In this document: positions 43,305 to 52,670 of the stretch, in pieces
How the letters are laid out: each line of letters opens with the position of its first letter
How positions within the stretch are numbered: position 1 is the stretch's first letter
From: JANPIX01 sp031425195
GTDB lineage: Bacteria > Pseudomonadota > Alphaproteobacteria > Rhodobacterales > Rhodobacteraceae
NCBI GenBank assembly: GCA_031425195.1
Contig: JANPIX010000026.1
Coordinates: forward strand, 205,121-269,120
Reading direction: 5' to 3'
Length of the DNA: 64,000 bases
Program-made: the position numbers and the translations under genes
The notes under the pieces: generated by a model
The model's database searches: none
What the model saw: only the letters and a program-made list of their open reading frames with translations
What the model was told of the DNA's origin: nothing

Positions 43305-44201
43305 TCACTCCACGTTCTGCACCTGTTCGCGCATCTGATCTATGACGACTTTCAGGTCAAGCCCGATGCGTGTCAGGGCAATGGACTGGGCCTTGGAACA
43401 GAGCGTGTTTGCCTCGCGCATGAATTCCTGCATCAGAAAGTCGAGCTTGCGGCCAACCGGCCCGGTTTCGGCTAACAGCGCCCGTGCGGCGGCGACGTGG
43501 GCGGTTAGCCGATCCAGTTCCTCGGTCACGTCGGCCTTTACGGCGATCAGGGCGATTTCCTGCAGCAGGCGGGCCGGATCGACGCCGGCAGCGGTATCAA
43601 GGACGCGGGCTAGGGCACCCTGCACGTGCGTCTGCATGGCCGCAGTGCGGGCGTCCGCCATCGCCTGCGCATCAAGGACCAGACCGGCGATCTGATCCAC
43701 CTGCGCGACCAGCAACCGCGACAATGCAGCGCCTTCCTGCGCGCGCATCGCATGAAAGGCGTCCAGAACGGCGGGAAGATGGGCCAATAGTGCGGTGCGC
43801 AGCGGGCCACTGTCCATGTCTTCGGCAGAACCGGTGTCCATGACGTGCCGCATCGCCAGAACATCAACGGCACTGGCCGGTGTCAGGGCAACTCCGCCGG
43901 TGGTGGCCGCCGCTTCGACCTGCGCCATTGCGGCGAGTGCGGAACGAAGCGCGCCTGCGTTGATGCGCAGGGCGGGCGGGGCGCTGTCATCGCGGGCGAG
44001 TTTCAACGTCAGACTGACATTGCCGCGTGTCTGCAAGGGTGCCATCACTGCGCGAACGCCCGCCTCCAGCCCGTCGATCCAGTCTGGCAGGCGCAGGCGC
44101 AGATCAAGCCCCTTGCCATTCACCGACCGCACATCCCAGACCCAGGACCAGCCTTCGATCTGGGCCGATGCCGTGACAAAACCGGTCATTGAACGCGTCA
44201 T
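43305..44201 (-). CDS. yicC: YicC-family endoribonuclease
   Basis: A 298-residue YicC/YloC protein. Starts MTRSMTGFVTASAQIEG, the signature N-terminus, and ends with the conserved DUF1732 part (FLMQEFMREANTLCSKAQ, then LKVVIDQMREQVQNVE). Family members are RNases; in E. coli YicC affects small-RNA stability. Immediately upstream of gmk with overlapping codons, a conserved pairing. Divergent from the PAS_5 gene. Confidence 0.92.
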   Translation of the reverse strand: MTRSMTGFVTASAQIEGWSWVWDVRSVNGKGLDLRLRLPDWIDGLEAGVRAVMAPLQTRGNVSLTLKLARDDSAPPALRINAGALRSALAAMAQVEAAATTGGVALTPASAVDVLAMRHVMDTGSAEDMDSGPLRTALLAHLPAVLDAFHAMRAQEGAALSRLLVAQVDQIAGLVLDAQAMADARTAAMQTHVQGALARVLDTAAGVDPARLLQEIALIAVKADVTEELDRLTAHVAAARALLAETGPVGRKLDFLMQEFMREANTLCSKAQSIALTRIGLDLKVVIDQMREQVQNVE

Positions 44202-44283
44202 TGTGCGGTATCCTTTGGCGGGCTTGGGCGGCCCGTTTACCAATTCCCCAGAAACCCCGCCAAATCCAGTGCAAAACGGTGTA

Positions 44284-44319
44284 TTAACGATTGGGTAACC
44301 AGTGTTGGACGAGTGTTAA
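44284..44319. promoter_or_regulatory. CtrA-like TTAA motifs upstream of the PAS_5 gene
   Basis: TTAA at 44284–44287, seven bases, then GTAACC at 44295 gives one mismatch to TTAA-N7-TTAA; a further TTAACC half-site is at 44314–44319. All lie in the 158-base spacer between yicC and the PAS_5 gene, 41–76 bases upstream of the latter's ATG. Weaker than the cckA site. Confidence 0.35.
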
Positions 44320-44359
44320 CCAAAGGGATTGCAACAATCCCGAACAAGGTGCAGGCCAG

Positions 44360-45052
44360 ATGTTGATTTCATTTCCCACAGTCGACCGGGTTGCGCGGCA
44401 GCCGAAGGCACAGCCCGCACAGGGCCAGTGGACGGCCCCGTTGGCGCAAGTGCGCGCCTATTGGGCGGCGCTGTGTCAGGATGGCTTGCCGCCGTTTCGC
44501 GCGCAGATTGACCCGCGCGGCATCGACACGGCGCTGGGCGGGGCGTTTATCGTGGAACGTGTGGCCCCGGGTGTGGGCCGTTTGCGGATTGCGGGGATGC
44601 TTTTGGCCGATCTTGCCGGGTGCGATCCACGCGGCCTGCCCCTGTCGGTGCTGTTCGAACCGCAGGCCCGGCGGGTGATGGCGGGGATAGTTGATCAGGT
44701 CTTTGACGATAGCGCGCAAATGGACCTGACGCTTGCCGCCGAACGGCACATCGGGCGCAGCACGCTCGACGCGCAACTGCTTCTTTTGCCGCTGCGAAGC
44801 CAGCCCGGCACGCCGCCGCTGGCACTGGGCTGTATTGCGATGTCAGGCGATCCCGGTCGCCGGGCGCGGCGGTTTCACATCGCGGGATCAACTGCAACCG
44901 CAATGCCGGTGCTGTCTGCAACCACCGATCCGCGCCCTGCTGAACCGCGCTGGATGTTGCAAGGCGAACTGGCCGAAAGCAGCCGCCAGTTTGACGATGC
45001 CAGGGAACCGCAGGCCGCCCCCCATCTTCGCCTTGTGACACCGCGCGACTAG
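44360..45052 (+). CDS. PAS_5-domain protein
   Basis: A 230-residue protein with one PAS_5-type domain, a group found mainly in alphaproteobacteria. Segments such as LAQVRAYWAALCQDGLPPFRAQIDPRGID and LLADLAGCDPRGLPLSVLFEPQAR (quoted in parts: VRAYWAALCQDG, GMLLADLAGCDPRGLPLSV) match the family. No catalytic or DNA-binding domain follows; the C-terminal 70 residues look disordered. In Caulobacter the PAS_5 protein MopJ acts on the CckA–CtrA pathway, which makes the nearby CtrA-like motifs notable. The ATG at 44360 follows AACAAGGTGCAGG. Confidence 0.75.
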   Translation: MLISFPTVDRVARQPKAQPAQGQWTAPLAQVRAYWAALCQDGLPPFRAQIDPRGIDTALGGAFIVERVAPGVGRLRIAGMLLADLAGCDPRGLPLSVLFEPQARRVMAGIVDQVFDDSAQMDLTLAAERHIGRSTLDAQLLLLPLRSQPGTPPLALGCIAMSGDPGRRARRFHIAGSTATAMPVLSATTDPRPAEPRWMLQGELAESSRQFDDAREPQAAPHLRLVTPRD

Positions 45053-45067
45053 TCAGGCGCAACGAGA

Positions 45068-45089
45068 AACGGGGCGCATCCGCCCCGTT
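45068..45089. terminator. Bidirectional terminator hairpin between PAS_5 gene and DAHP synthase gene
   Basis: AACGGGGCG (45068–45076) pairs perfectly with CGCCCCGTT (45081–45089) around a four-base loop, between the two converging stops. On the minus strand it is followed by TCTCGTT, on the plus strand by CTGTC, so U tracts are weak. Position and perfect nine-base stem favour a shared terminator. Confidence 0.7.
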
Positions 45090-45092
45090 CTG

Positions 45093-46463
45093 TCACAGCG
45101 CCATGCGGCGCGATGTCTGCCGAAGGGCGGAAAGTTCCTCGGCCACCAGAAACGCGAGCTCAAGCGACTGGCTGGCATTCAGGCGCGGGTCGCAGGCGGT
45201 GTGGTACCGATCCGACAGATCCTCGTCCGTGACTGCGCGCAGGCCGCCGGTGCATTCGGTGACGTCCTGCCCTGTCATTTCAAAGTGGACGCCGCCGGGA
45301 ATCGTCCCCTCGGCCGCGTGAATCCCAAAGAATTCGCGCACTTCGCGCAGCACAGATTCGAACGGGCGCGTCTTGTAGCCGGACGCCGCCTTGATCGTGT
45401 TGCCGTGCATCGGATCGCAGGTCCACAGGACATTGGCGCCTTCTTCGCGCACGGTGCGGATCAGGCGGGGCAGGTTTTCCCCAACCTTGCCCGCCCCAAA
45501 CCGCGCGATCAGCGTCAGGCGGCCCAGTTCGTTTTCCGGGTTCAGTTTTGCCATCAGCACCTTGAGATCGTCTGCCGTGGTGGTCGGGCCACATTTCAGA
45601 CCGATGGGGTTTTGCACGCCCCGGCAGAATTCGACATGCGCGCCGTCAGGCTGACGGGTGCGGTCGCCGATCCAGATCATGTGACCTGACCCTGCCACCG
45701 GCAGGCCGGTGATGCTGTCGATCCGGCACAGCGCCTCTTCGTATTCCAGAAGCAGGGCTTCGTGGCTGGTGTAGAAATCGACCGTCGCAAGGTGGTGCGA
45801 CGTCGTGCTGTCCACGCCTGCCGCCCCCATGAAATCAAGCGCATCGCTGATGCGGTTGGACAGTTCGCGGTAACGGTCGGCCTTGTCATGTTCCGCAAAG
45901 CCCAGCGTCCAGGCGTGAACGCGGTGAATGTCGGCAAAGCCGCCGGTGGAAAACGCGCGCAGCAGGTTCAGGCTGGCCGCCGCCTGCGTATAGGCCTGCA
46001 GCATCCGGGCCGGATCGGGCACGCGGGCGTCGGGTGTGAAATCGAACCCGTTGATGATGTCACCACGGTAGCTTGGCAGTTCGACGCCGCCGATCACTTC
46101 AGTGCCAGCCGAACGCGGCTTGGCGAATTGCCCGGCCATGCGGCCGACCTTCACCACCGGCACTTTCGCGCCATAGGTCAGGACGACGGCCATCTGCAGC
46201 ATCACGCGGAACGTGTCGCGGATGTTGTCGGCCGAGAATTCGGCAAAACTTTCGGCGCAGTCACCGCCCTGAAGCAGGAATGCCTTGCCTTCCGAAGCGG
46301 CACCCAGTGCCTTTTTAAGGCGGCGCGCCTCGCCCGCAAAAACGAGCGGCGGGTATTTGGCGAGTTGTGCCTCGACCACGCCCAACGATGCTGCATCAGG
46401 ATAATCCGGCATTTGCACCCGTGGTTTCGCGCGCCAGTCGGATTTGGTCCATGCCTTTGTCAT
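45093..46463 (-). CDS. Class II 3-deoxy-7-phosphoheptulonate synthase (DAHP synthase)
   Basis: First enzyme of the shikimate pathway, joining phosphoenolpyruvate and erythrose 4-phosphate. 456 residues, the plant-like (type II) length. Markers: W-x-x-KPR-like SDWRAKPRVQMPDYPD, the metal-ligand cysteine in FLLQGGDCAESFAEF, KVGRMAGQFAKPRSAGTE, GLPVAGSGHMIWIGDRTRQ, and DPMHGNT with the metal-ligand histidine. Class II enzymes are often feedback-regulated. Stands alone on the minus strand. Confidence 0.95.
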   Translation of the reverse strand: MTKAWTKSDWRAKPRVQMPDYPDAASLGVVEAQLAKYPPLVFAGEARRLKKALGAASEGKAFLLQGGDCAESFAEFSADNIRDTFRVMLQMAVVLTYGAKVPVVKVGRMAGQFAKPRSAGTEVIGGVELPSYRGDIINGFDFTPDARVPDPARMLQAYTQAAASLNLLRAFSTGGFADIHRVHAWTLGFAEHDKADRYRELSNRISDALDFMGAAGVDSTTSHHLATVDFYTSHEALLLEYEEALCRIDSITGLPVAGSGHMIWIGDRTRQPDGAHVEFCRGVQNPIGLKCGPTTTADDLKVLMAKLNPENELGRLTLIARFGAGKVGENLPRLIRTVREEGANVLWTCDPMHGNTIKAASGYKTRPFESVLREVREFFGIHAAEGTIPGGVHFEMTGQDVTECTGGLRAVTDEDLSDRYHTACDPRLNASQSLELAFLVAEELSALRQTSRRMAL

Positions 46464-46640
46464 CTGTCGTCTCCGTGCACTCCGGCCAGGCCGGCAAACA
46501 TTGCTCTGTCACGGCGCGGGGTATAGGGGATTTGCCCGTGTCAGCAAAGGGCGAAAGCGACGCTCGCGCATGGAACTCCCCTTGCGATGGGGGTGGATTG
46601 CTGTAGTTTGCCGCCAGAAACGACATATAAAGGTCGCAAG

Positions 46641-47660
46641 ATGGCTTTCGGGGAACAGCGCGCCACACAGTCGCGCAAGGATCAGGGGCCACGCCGGTTC
46701 GTGTTTCTGCTTTTGGACCAGTTCACGCTTTTGTCGTTTTCCAGTGCCATCGAACCGCTGCGGATTGCGAATTATGTGGCCGGGACACCGCTTTATTCCT
46801 GGGTTCTGGCGGGTGAACAGGGAACCGAGGCGATGAGTTCGAACGGCGCATCGTTCAAGCTGCACATGGGGTTGGGCGACCTCATGCGGGATGACACGCT
46901 GATGGTGTGCGGCGGCCTTGATGCGCCGCGCGCGGCGACGCGGGGCGTTCTGTCATGGCTTCGGCGCGAGGCGCGGCGCGGTGTCATCGTGGGCGGTCTT
47001 TGCACCGGGGCCTATGCGGTGGCGAAGGCGGGCCTTCTGGAAGGTCGCAAGGCGACGATCCACTGGGAAAATCAGGACGGGTTTCTGGAAGAATTCGAAA
47101 AGGTCACGCTGACGAAATCGGTGTTCGTGATCGACGGCAACCGCCTGACGAGCGCGGGGGGCACAGCGTCGCTTGACCTTATGCTCAAGATCATTGCCGA
47201 AGATCATGGCGAGGAACTGGCCAATACGGTGGCGGATCAGTTGATCTATTCCGCGATCAGGACCGATCAGGACACGCAGCGCCTGTCAATCCCGACGCGC
47301 ATCGGGGTGCGCCACCCCAAGCTGAGCCAGGTGATCCAGATGATGGAAAACAACATCGAAGATCCGATCAGCCCCGCCGATCTGGCCGACGACGTGGGCA
47401 TGTCGACGCGGCAGCTTGAGCGGTTGTTTCGCCGTTATCTGAACCGCAGTCCGAAACGGTATTACATGGAACTGCGCCTGCAAAAGGCGCGCAATTTGCT
47501 GATGCAGACGGATATGAGCGTGATCAACGTGGCGCTTGCCTGCGGGTTTGCCAGCCCGTCGCATTTTTCCAAATGCTACCGGTCACACTATAACACGACG
47601 CCCTACCGGGAACGCGGGACGCAAGGGTCGGGCCTTCCAGGCGGGCGGTTGTCGATTTAA
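46641..47660 (+). CDS. GlxA-family AraC-type regulator (GbdR-like)
   Basis: A 339-residue regulator with an N-terminal DJ-1/PfpI-like (GATase1) domain and a C-terminal AraC domain. The N-terminal part has RFVFLLLDQFTLLSFSSAIEPLRIAN and VGGLCTGAYAVAKAG; the C-terminal DNA-binding region shows SPADLADDVGMSTRQLERLFRRYL and VALACGFASPSHFSKCYR. GbdR, the glycine betaine/dimethylglycine regulator of Pseudomonas, has the same architecture. The DMGDH-like gene and ABC transporter nearby fit such a role. The ATG at 46641 follows AAAGGTCGCAAG. Confidence 0.87.
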   Translation: MAFGEQRATQSRKDQGPRRFVFLLLDQFTLLSFSSAIEPLRIANYVAGTPLYSWVLAGEQGTEAMSSNGASFKLHMGLGDLMRDDTLMVCGGLDAPRAATRGVLSWLRREARRGVIVGGLCTGAYAVAKAGLLEGRKATIHWENQDGFLEEFEKVTLTKSVFVIDGNRLTSAGGTASLDLMLKIIAEDHGEELANTVADQLIYSAIRTDQDTQRLSIPTRIGVRHPKLSQVIQMMENNIEDPISPADLADDVGMSTRQLERLFRRYLNRSPKRYYMELRLQKARNLLMQTDMSVINVALACGFASPSHFSKCYRSHYNTTPYRERGTQGSGLPGGRLSI

Positions 47661-47664
47661 GGCA

Positions 47665-48643
47665 TCAGCGGGCAAGGCGGTAGACGCCGCCTTCGGTGAC
47701 CGACAGGAACCAGATCGACCCGTCAGGCGCCTGCCGCACGTCGCGCACCCGGCCGGAACATGTCGCCGGAATAGATCATCAGACCGGAGGGCGCGATGGA
47801 CGGGTCCCAGTAATGCACGGGCTGTTCCAGGCCGGGGGCCGTGGTGCCCACACCAATCGGGCTGTCGTCGTAATCCTTGCCATAGGTGATCACAGGCCAG
47901 CCATAGTTCGCCCCGGCGCGGACAAGATTAAGCTCGTCCCCGCCCTGCGCGCCGTGTTCCACGACCCAAAGCTGCCCGGTGTCGTCAACCGCAACACCCT
48001 GCGGATTGCGGTGGCCCATCGAATAAACGCCGTCCAGTGCGCCGTCGATGGCGGTCAGGGGCGCGCCGTCGCGCGTCAGATGAAACACCTTGCCATTGGC
48101 AAGCGTGGGGTCTTGGGCGAGATCACCGCTGCCGCGTTCGCCGCTTGTCAGAAACAGGGTGCCATCAGCGGCCTCGACCACGCGGGTGCCAAAATGAATG
48201 TCGCTTTGATCGGGTACCGGATCGCGGAACAGTTCGGCAAACCCCTCCAGTTGCGTGCCGTCTTCGGACAGGGTGCCACGGCCAAGCGTGGTGACCGCGC
48301 CGCCATCGACCGGCTGGGCATAGGTCAGATAGACGGCGCGCGACGTGCCAAAATCGCGCGGCACCATCACGTCCAGAAGGCCGCCCTGCCCTTCGGCGAA
48401 CACCTCGGGCGTGCCGGTAACCTCCACTTCCTCACTTTCTGTCATGCGCAACAGGCGACCGTCCCGTTCCGTCACAAGAAACGATCCGTCCGGCAGGAAG
48501 GCCAGACCCCAGGGTTCATCCAGCCCCGCAGCCATTTGCGTGATTTGCAGCGGGCCTGCCGATGTTTGCAATGTCTGAGCCAGCGAAGGCTGCGAAATCA
48601 GTCCGAACGCCGCCACTGTGCCAAGTGTTTTCCACGGGATCAT
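47665..48643 (-). pseudogene. PQQ-dependent aldose sugar dehydrogenase, broken by deletion and frameshift
   Basis: Reads from the ATG at 48643 with a signal peptide (IPWKTLGTVAAFGLISQPSLAQ) and beta-propeller hallmarks: GLDEPWGLAFLPDG, HFGTRVVEAADGT with the catalytic histidine, MGHRNPQGVA with PQQ-contact Arg/Asn, and EHGAQGGDELN. After SGDMF the frame runs into a stop at 47723, giving 306 residues. The family's C-terminus is present in another frame at 47665–47755 (RVRDVRQAPDGSIWFLS, ending VYRLAR). The roughly 50 residues expected between, including the GSLK-type lysine, are missing. Either a decayed gene or an assembly error. Converges with the AraC-type gene. Confidence 0.8.
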
Positions 48644-48840
48644 CTGGTGGCCTTTTCGTCTGGTCTTTGGCCCAACATGGGAAACGTCGGGGCGATACCA
48701 AGGCAACTGGCAGGAATGTGATAGCCGTTCGCCGGCAAGACGAAACAAAATGCGGCAATCGTGCCGATTTTAGATGCTTTTCTTTTGCGGGGCCGCACAC
48801 TAGTTTGCGTCAGGATTTTCGTCCGACATGGGAGTATAAA

Positions 48841-50025
48841 ATGAAAAAACTGCTACTCGCGACTGCGGCCACCGCCTTGGTGGCTGGCGCGGCCAACGCC
48901 GAAGAAGTGAAACTGGGCCTGCTGATCGGCTTTACCGGTGCGATTGAATCGCTGACCCCGGCGATGGCTGCGGCCAGCGAAATCGCGGTCAAGGAAATCA
49001 ACGACAGTGGCAAATTCCTGGGCGGGTCCACAATCACCCTCGTTCGCGGCGACACCACCTGCACCGACGCTGCTGCAGCAACCGCCGCGGCCGAGCGTCT
49101 GATCACCACCGAAGGTGTCAAGGGCATCATTGGCGGCGACTGTTCGGGTGTAACCGGCGCTGTCTTGCAGAACGTGGCGCGTCCGAACGGCATCGTCATG
49201 GTATCGCCCTCGGCCACGTCGCCCGCGCTGACCACCGCCGAAGATGACGACCTGTTCTTCCGCACCGCCCCATCCGACGCCCGCGAAGGCGAAGTGGCGG
49301 CGATGATCATGACGGAACGCGGCGTGAAATCGGCGGCCCTGACCTATACCAACAACGACTATGGCAAGGGTCTGGCCGAAGCCATTCAGGCGGCCTTCAC
49401 GGCGGCTGGCGGCAAGATCACGATTTCGGCCGCGCATGAAGACGGCAAGGCCGACTATTCCGCCGAAGTAGGCGCACTGGCTGCGGCGGGCGGCGATCTG
49501 CTGATCGTGGCAGGCTATCTTGATCAGGGCGGCGCTGGCATCATCCAGGGCGCGCTTGACAGCGGCGCGTTCAGCACCTTCGAACTGCCGGGCGGCATGG
49601 TGGGCGACAGCCTGGCCGAAAAGTTCGGCGCGTCGATCAACGGTTCGTATGGCCAGATTGCCGGTTCCGACAGCGCCGGTGCCACAACGTTCGAAACGAT
49701 GGCAACTGCCGCCGGTTTTGACGGAACGTCGGCCTATTCGCCGGAATCCTATGATGCGGCAGCGTTGATCGCGCTGGCGATGGCCAAGGCCAATTCGTCG
49801 GACCCGGCCGTCTACAAGGCCGAGATCATGACAATCGCTAACGGCCCGGGCGAAAAGATCTATCCGGGCGATCTGGCAAAGGCGCTTGATCTGATTGCCG
49901 CCGGCACCGCCATCGACTTTGAAGGTGCGACCGCCGTGCAACTGATCGGCCCGGGCGAAAGCGCCGGACGTTACCGCGAAGTCGAAATCAAGGACGGCAA
50001 GTTCGAAACGATCGGCTTCCGTTGA
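48841..50025 (+). CDS. Branched-chain amino-acid-type ABC transporter substrate-binding protein
   Basis: Periplasmic binding protein of 394 residues, LivK/UrtA-like. Signal peptide MKKLLLATAATALVAGAANA, mature start EEVKLGLLIGFTGAIESLTP. Internal family features: AVKEINDSGKFLGGSTITL, GIIGGDCSGVTGAV, SPSATSPALTT and ALTYTNNDYGKGLAEA. Precedes livG, livF, livH and livM. The ligand could be a branched-chain or other amino acid, an amide or a methylated amine; the DMGDH-like gene downstream makes the last worth testing. The ATG at 48841 follows TGGGAGTATAAA. Confidence 0.92.
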   Translation: MKKLLLATAATALVAGAANAEEVKLGLLIGFTGAIESLTPAMAAASEIAVKEINDSGKFLGGSTITLVRGDTTCTDAAAATAAAERLITTEGVKGIIGGDCSGVTGAVLQNVARPNGIVMVSPSATSPALTTAEDDDLFFRTAPSDAREGEVAAMIMTERGVKSAALTYTNNDYGKGLAEAIQAAFTAAGGKITISAAHEDGKADYSAEVGALAAAGGDLLIVAGYLDQGGAGIIQGALDSGAFSTFELPGGMVGDSLAEKFGASINGSYGQIAGSDSAGATTFETMATAAGFDGTSAYSPESYDAAALIALAMAKANSSDPAVYKAEIMTIANGPGEKIYPGDLAKALDLIAAGTAIDFEGATAVQLIGPGESAGRYREVEIKDGKFETIGFR

Positions 50026-50047
50026 TCTTCGACGTTTAACCACTGTT

Positions 50048-50080
50048 GCCCGGCTGCAGATTTGCGGCCGGGCTTCGTTT
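50048..50080 (+). terminator. Terminator/attenuator between binding protein gene and livG
   Basis: GCCCGGC (50048–50054) pairs with GCCGGGC (50067–50073), followed by TTCGTTT. Located 23 bases after the binding-protein stop and 49 bases before livG. Such attenuators typically keep the binding protein in excess over the membrane complex. Confidence 0.75.
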
Positions 50081-50128
50081 TGAGAAGACACCGGCGCAAA
50101 GCCGGGATGCTTGCATCGGGGAACTGCC

Positions 50129-50903
<775 letters not shown>

Positions 50904-50911
<8 letters not shown>

Positions 50912-51614
50912 GCCGTTCCTGATTGGCGACACGATGACGGGGGGTTACGGCCCCGTGGACATTCTGCATGGCTGCACGATTGCCGTGGAAAAGGGCGAAA
51001 TCGCCGTGATTGTCGGCCCCAACGGCGCGGGCAAATCGACCGCAATGAAGGCCGTGTTCGGTATGTTGAAGCTGCGCGGCGGGCATGTCCGGCTTGCAGG
51101 GGAAGACATCACGGCGCTGTCGCCGCAAGACCGGGTTGCCAAGGGCATGGCCTTTGTGCCGCAGACCCACAACATATTCACCTCCATGACCGTCGAGGAA
51201 AATCTGGAGATGGGCGCATTCCTGCGCCGCGACGATATCAAGGTGACGCTGGAACAGGTGTATCACCTGTTTCCCATCCTGCGCGACAAGCGGCGTCAGG
51301 CGGCGGGCGAACTGTCCGGTGGTCAGCGCCAGCAGGTTGCCGTCGGGCGGGCGCTGATGACCCAACCCAAGGTTCTGATGCTTGACGAGCCGACTGCAGG
51401 TGTGTCGCCCATTGTGATGGACGAGTTGTTCGACCGCATCATCGAAGTTGCGCGGACCGGAATTTCCATTCTGATGGTGGAACAGAACGCCCGTCAGGCG
51501 CTGGAAATCGCCGACAAGGGTTTTGTGCTGGTCCAAGGCTCCAACCGTTTTACCGACACCGGGGCGGCCCTGATGGCCGACCCGGACGTTCGGCGTTCAT
51601 TTCTGGGGGGCTAG
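50904..51614 (+). CDS. livF: ABC transporter ATP-binding protein, LivF type
   Basis: Second ATPase of the importer, 236 residues. Walker A GPNGAGKST, FVPQTHNIFTSMTVEENLEMG, signature LSGGQRQQVAVGRAL, Walker B VLMLDEPTAGVSP, and MVEQNARQALEIAD, the LivF-type H-loop region in which glutamine replaces histidine. Overlaps livG by eight bases and is 45 bases before livH. Confidence 0.92.
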
Positions 51615-51659
51615 GCGCATGACCACATCCACCGCCCCCGCCTGCGAGGACCATTCCCG

Positions 51660-52670
51660 ATGGATATTCTGAACGCCCTCGTCGCCTTCCTGAACTTTGT
51701 CGTGGTGCCGGCCACCGCTTACGGCGCGCAGCTGGCGCTGGGTGCGCTGGGGGCCACGCTGATCTACGGCATCCTTCGGTTTTCCAACTTTGCCCATGGC
51801 GACACGATGGCCTTTGGCACGATGATCACCATTCTGATGACCTGGTGGTTCCAAAGCATGGGAATAGGCCTTGGCCCCCTGCCCACCGCCCTGCTGGCCA
51901 TGCCGTTCGGGATTGCGGCGACGGCGCTGTTCGTTCTGGGCACCGACAGGGTGGTCTACCGTTTTTATCGAAAGCAGCGCGCGGCTTCGACGATTTTTGT
52001 GATCGTGTCGCTGGGGGTGATGCTGATCATGAACGGCATCGTGCGGCTGATCATCGGGGTCGATGATCAGGATTTTTCCGATGGCGCGCGGTTTGTGATT
52101 TCGGCGGGTGATTTCAAGACGGCGACAGGACTGGCCGAAGGGCTGGCGATCAAGACGACGCAGGCGATCACGCTTGTCACCGCGATCATCGTGGTGGTCT
52201 GGCTGTTCTGGTTCCTGAACCGCACGCGCACCGGCAAATCCATGCGCGCCTTTTCGGACAACGAAGATCTGGCGCTGCTGTCGGGCATCAGTCCCGACCG
52301 TGTGGTTGCCGTGACATGGATCATCACCGCCGCCCTGGCGACAATTGCGGGGGTTTTGTACGGGCTGGACAAGTCGTTCAAACCGTTCGTGTATTATCAG
52401 CTTTTGCTGCCAATCTTTGCTGCGGCCATTGTTGGCGGGCTTGGCAATCCTATCGGGGCGATTGCGGGCGGGTTCATCATCGCGTTCAGCGAAGTGGGCG
52501 TGACCTATGCGTGGAAAAAGGTCGTCACCTATCTGGTTCCCGAAAGCTGGGCACCGGATGGATTGGTGCAGTTGATGTCGACCGATTACAAATTCGCCGT
52601 CAGTTTCACCATCCTGATTGTTGTGTTGCTGTTCATGCCCACGGGCATCTTCAAAGGGAAGTCGACATGA
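51660..52670 (+). CDS. livH: ABC transporter permease, LivH type
   Basis: Inner-membrane permease of 336 residues with about eight helices. Characteristic N-terminal GATLIYGILRFSNFAHGDTMAFG and the C-terminal GGLGNPIGAIAGGFIIAFSE region, where the ATPase-contact loop lies. Slightly longer than E. coli LivH. Overlaps livM through ATGA at 52667–52670. Confidence 0.91.
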   Translation: MDILNALVAFLNFVVVPATAYGAQLALGALGATLIYGILRFSNFAHGDTMAFGTMITILMTWWFQSMGIGLGPLPTALLAMPFGIAATALFVLGTDRVVYRFYRKQRAASTIFVIVSLGVMLIMNGIVRLIIGVDDQDFSDGARFVISAGDFKTATGLAEGLAIKTTQAITLVTAIIVVVWLFWFLNRTRTGKSMRAFSDNEDLALLSGISPDRVVAVTWIITAALATIAGVLYGLDKSFKPFVYYQLLLPIFAAAIVGGLGNPIGAIAGGFIIAFSEVGVTYAWKKVVTYLVPESWAPDGLVQLMSTDYKFAVSFTILIVVLLFMPTGIFKGKST

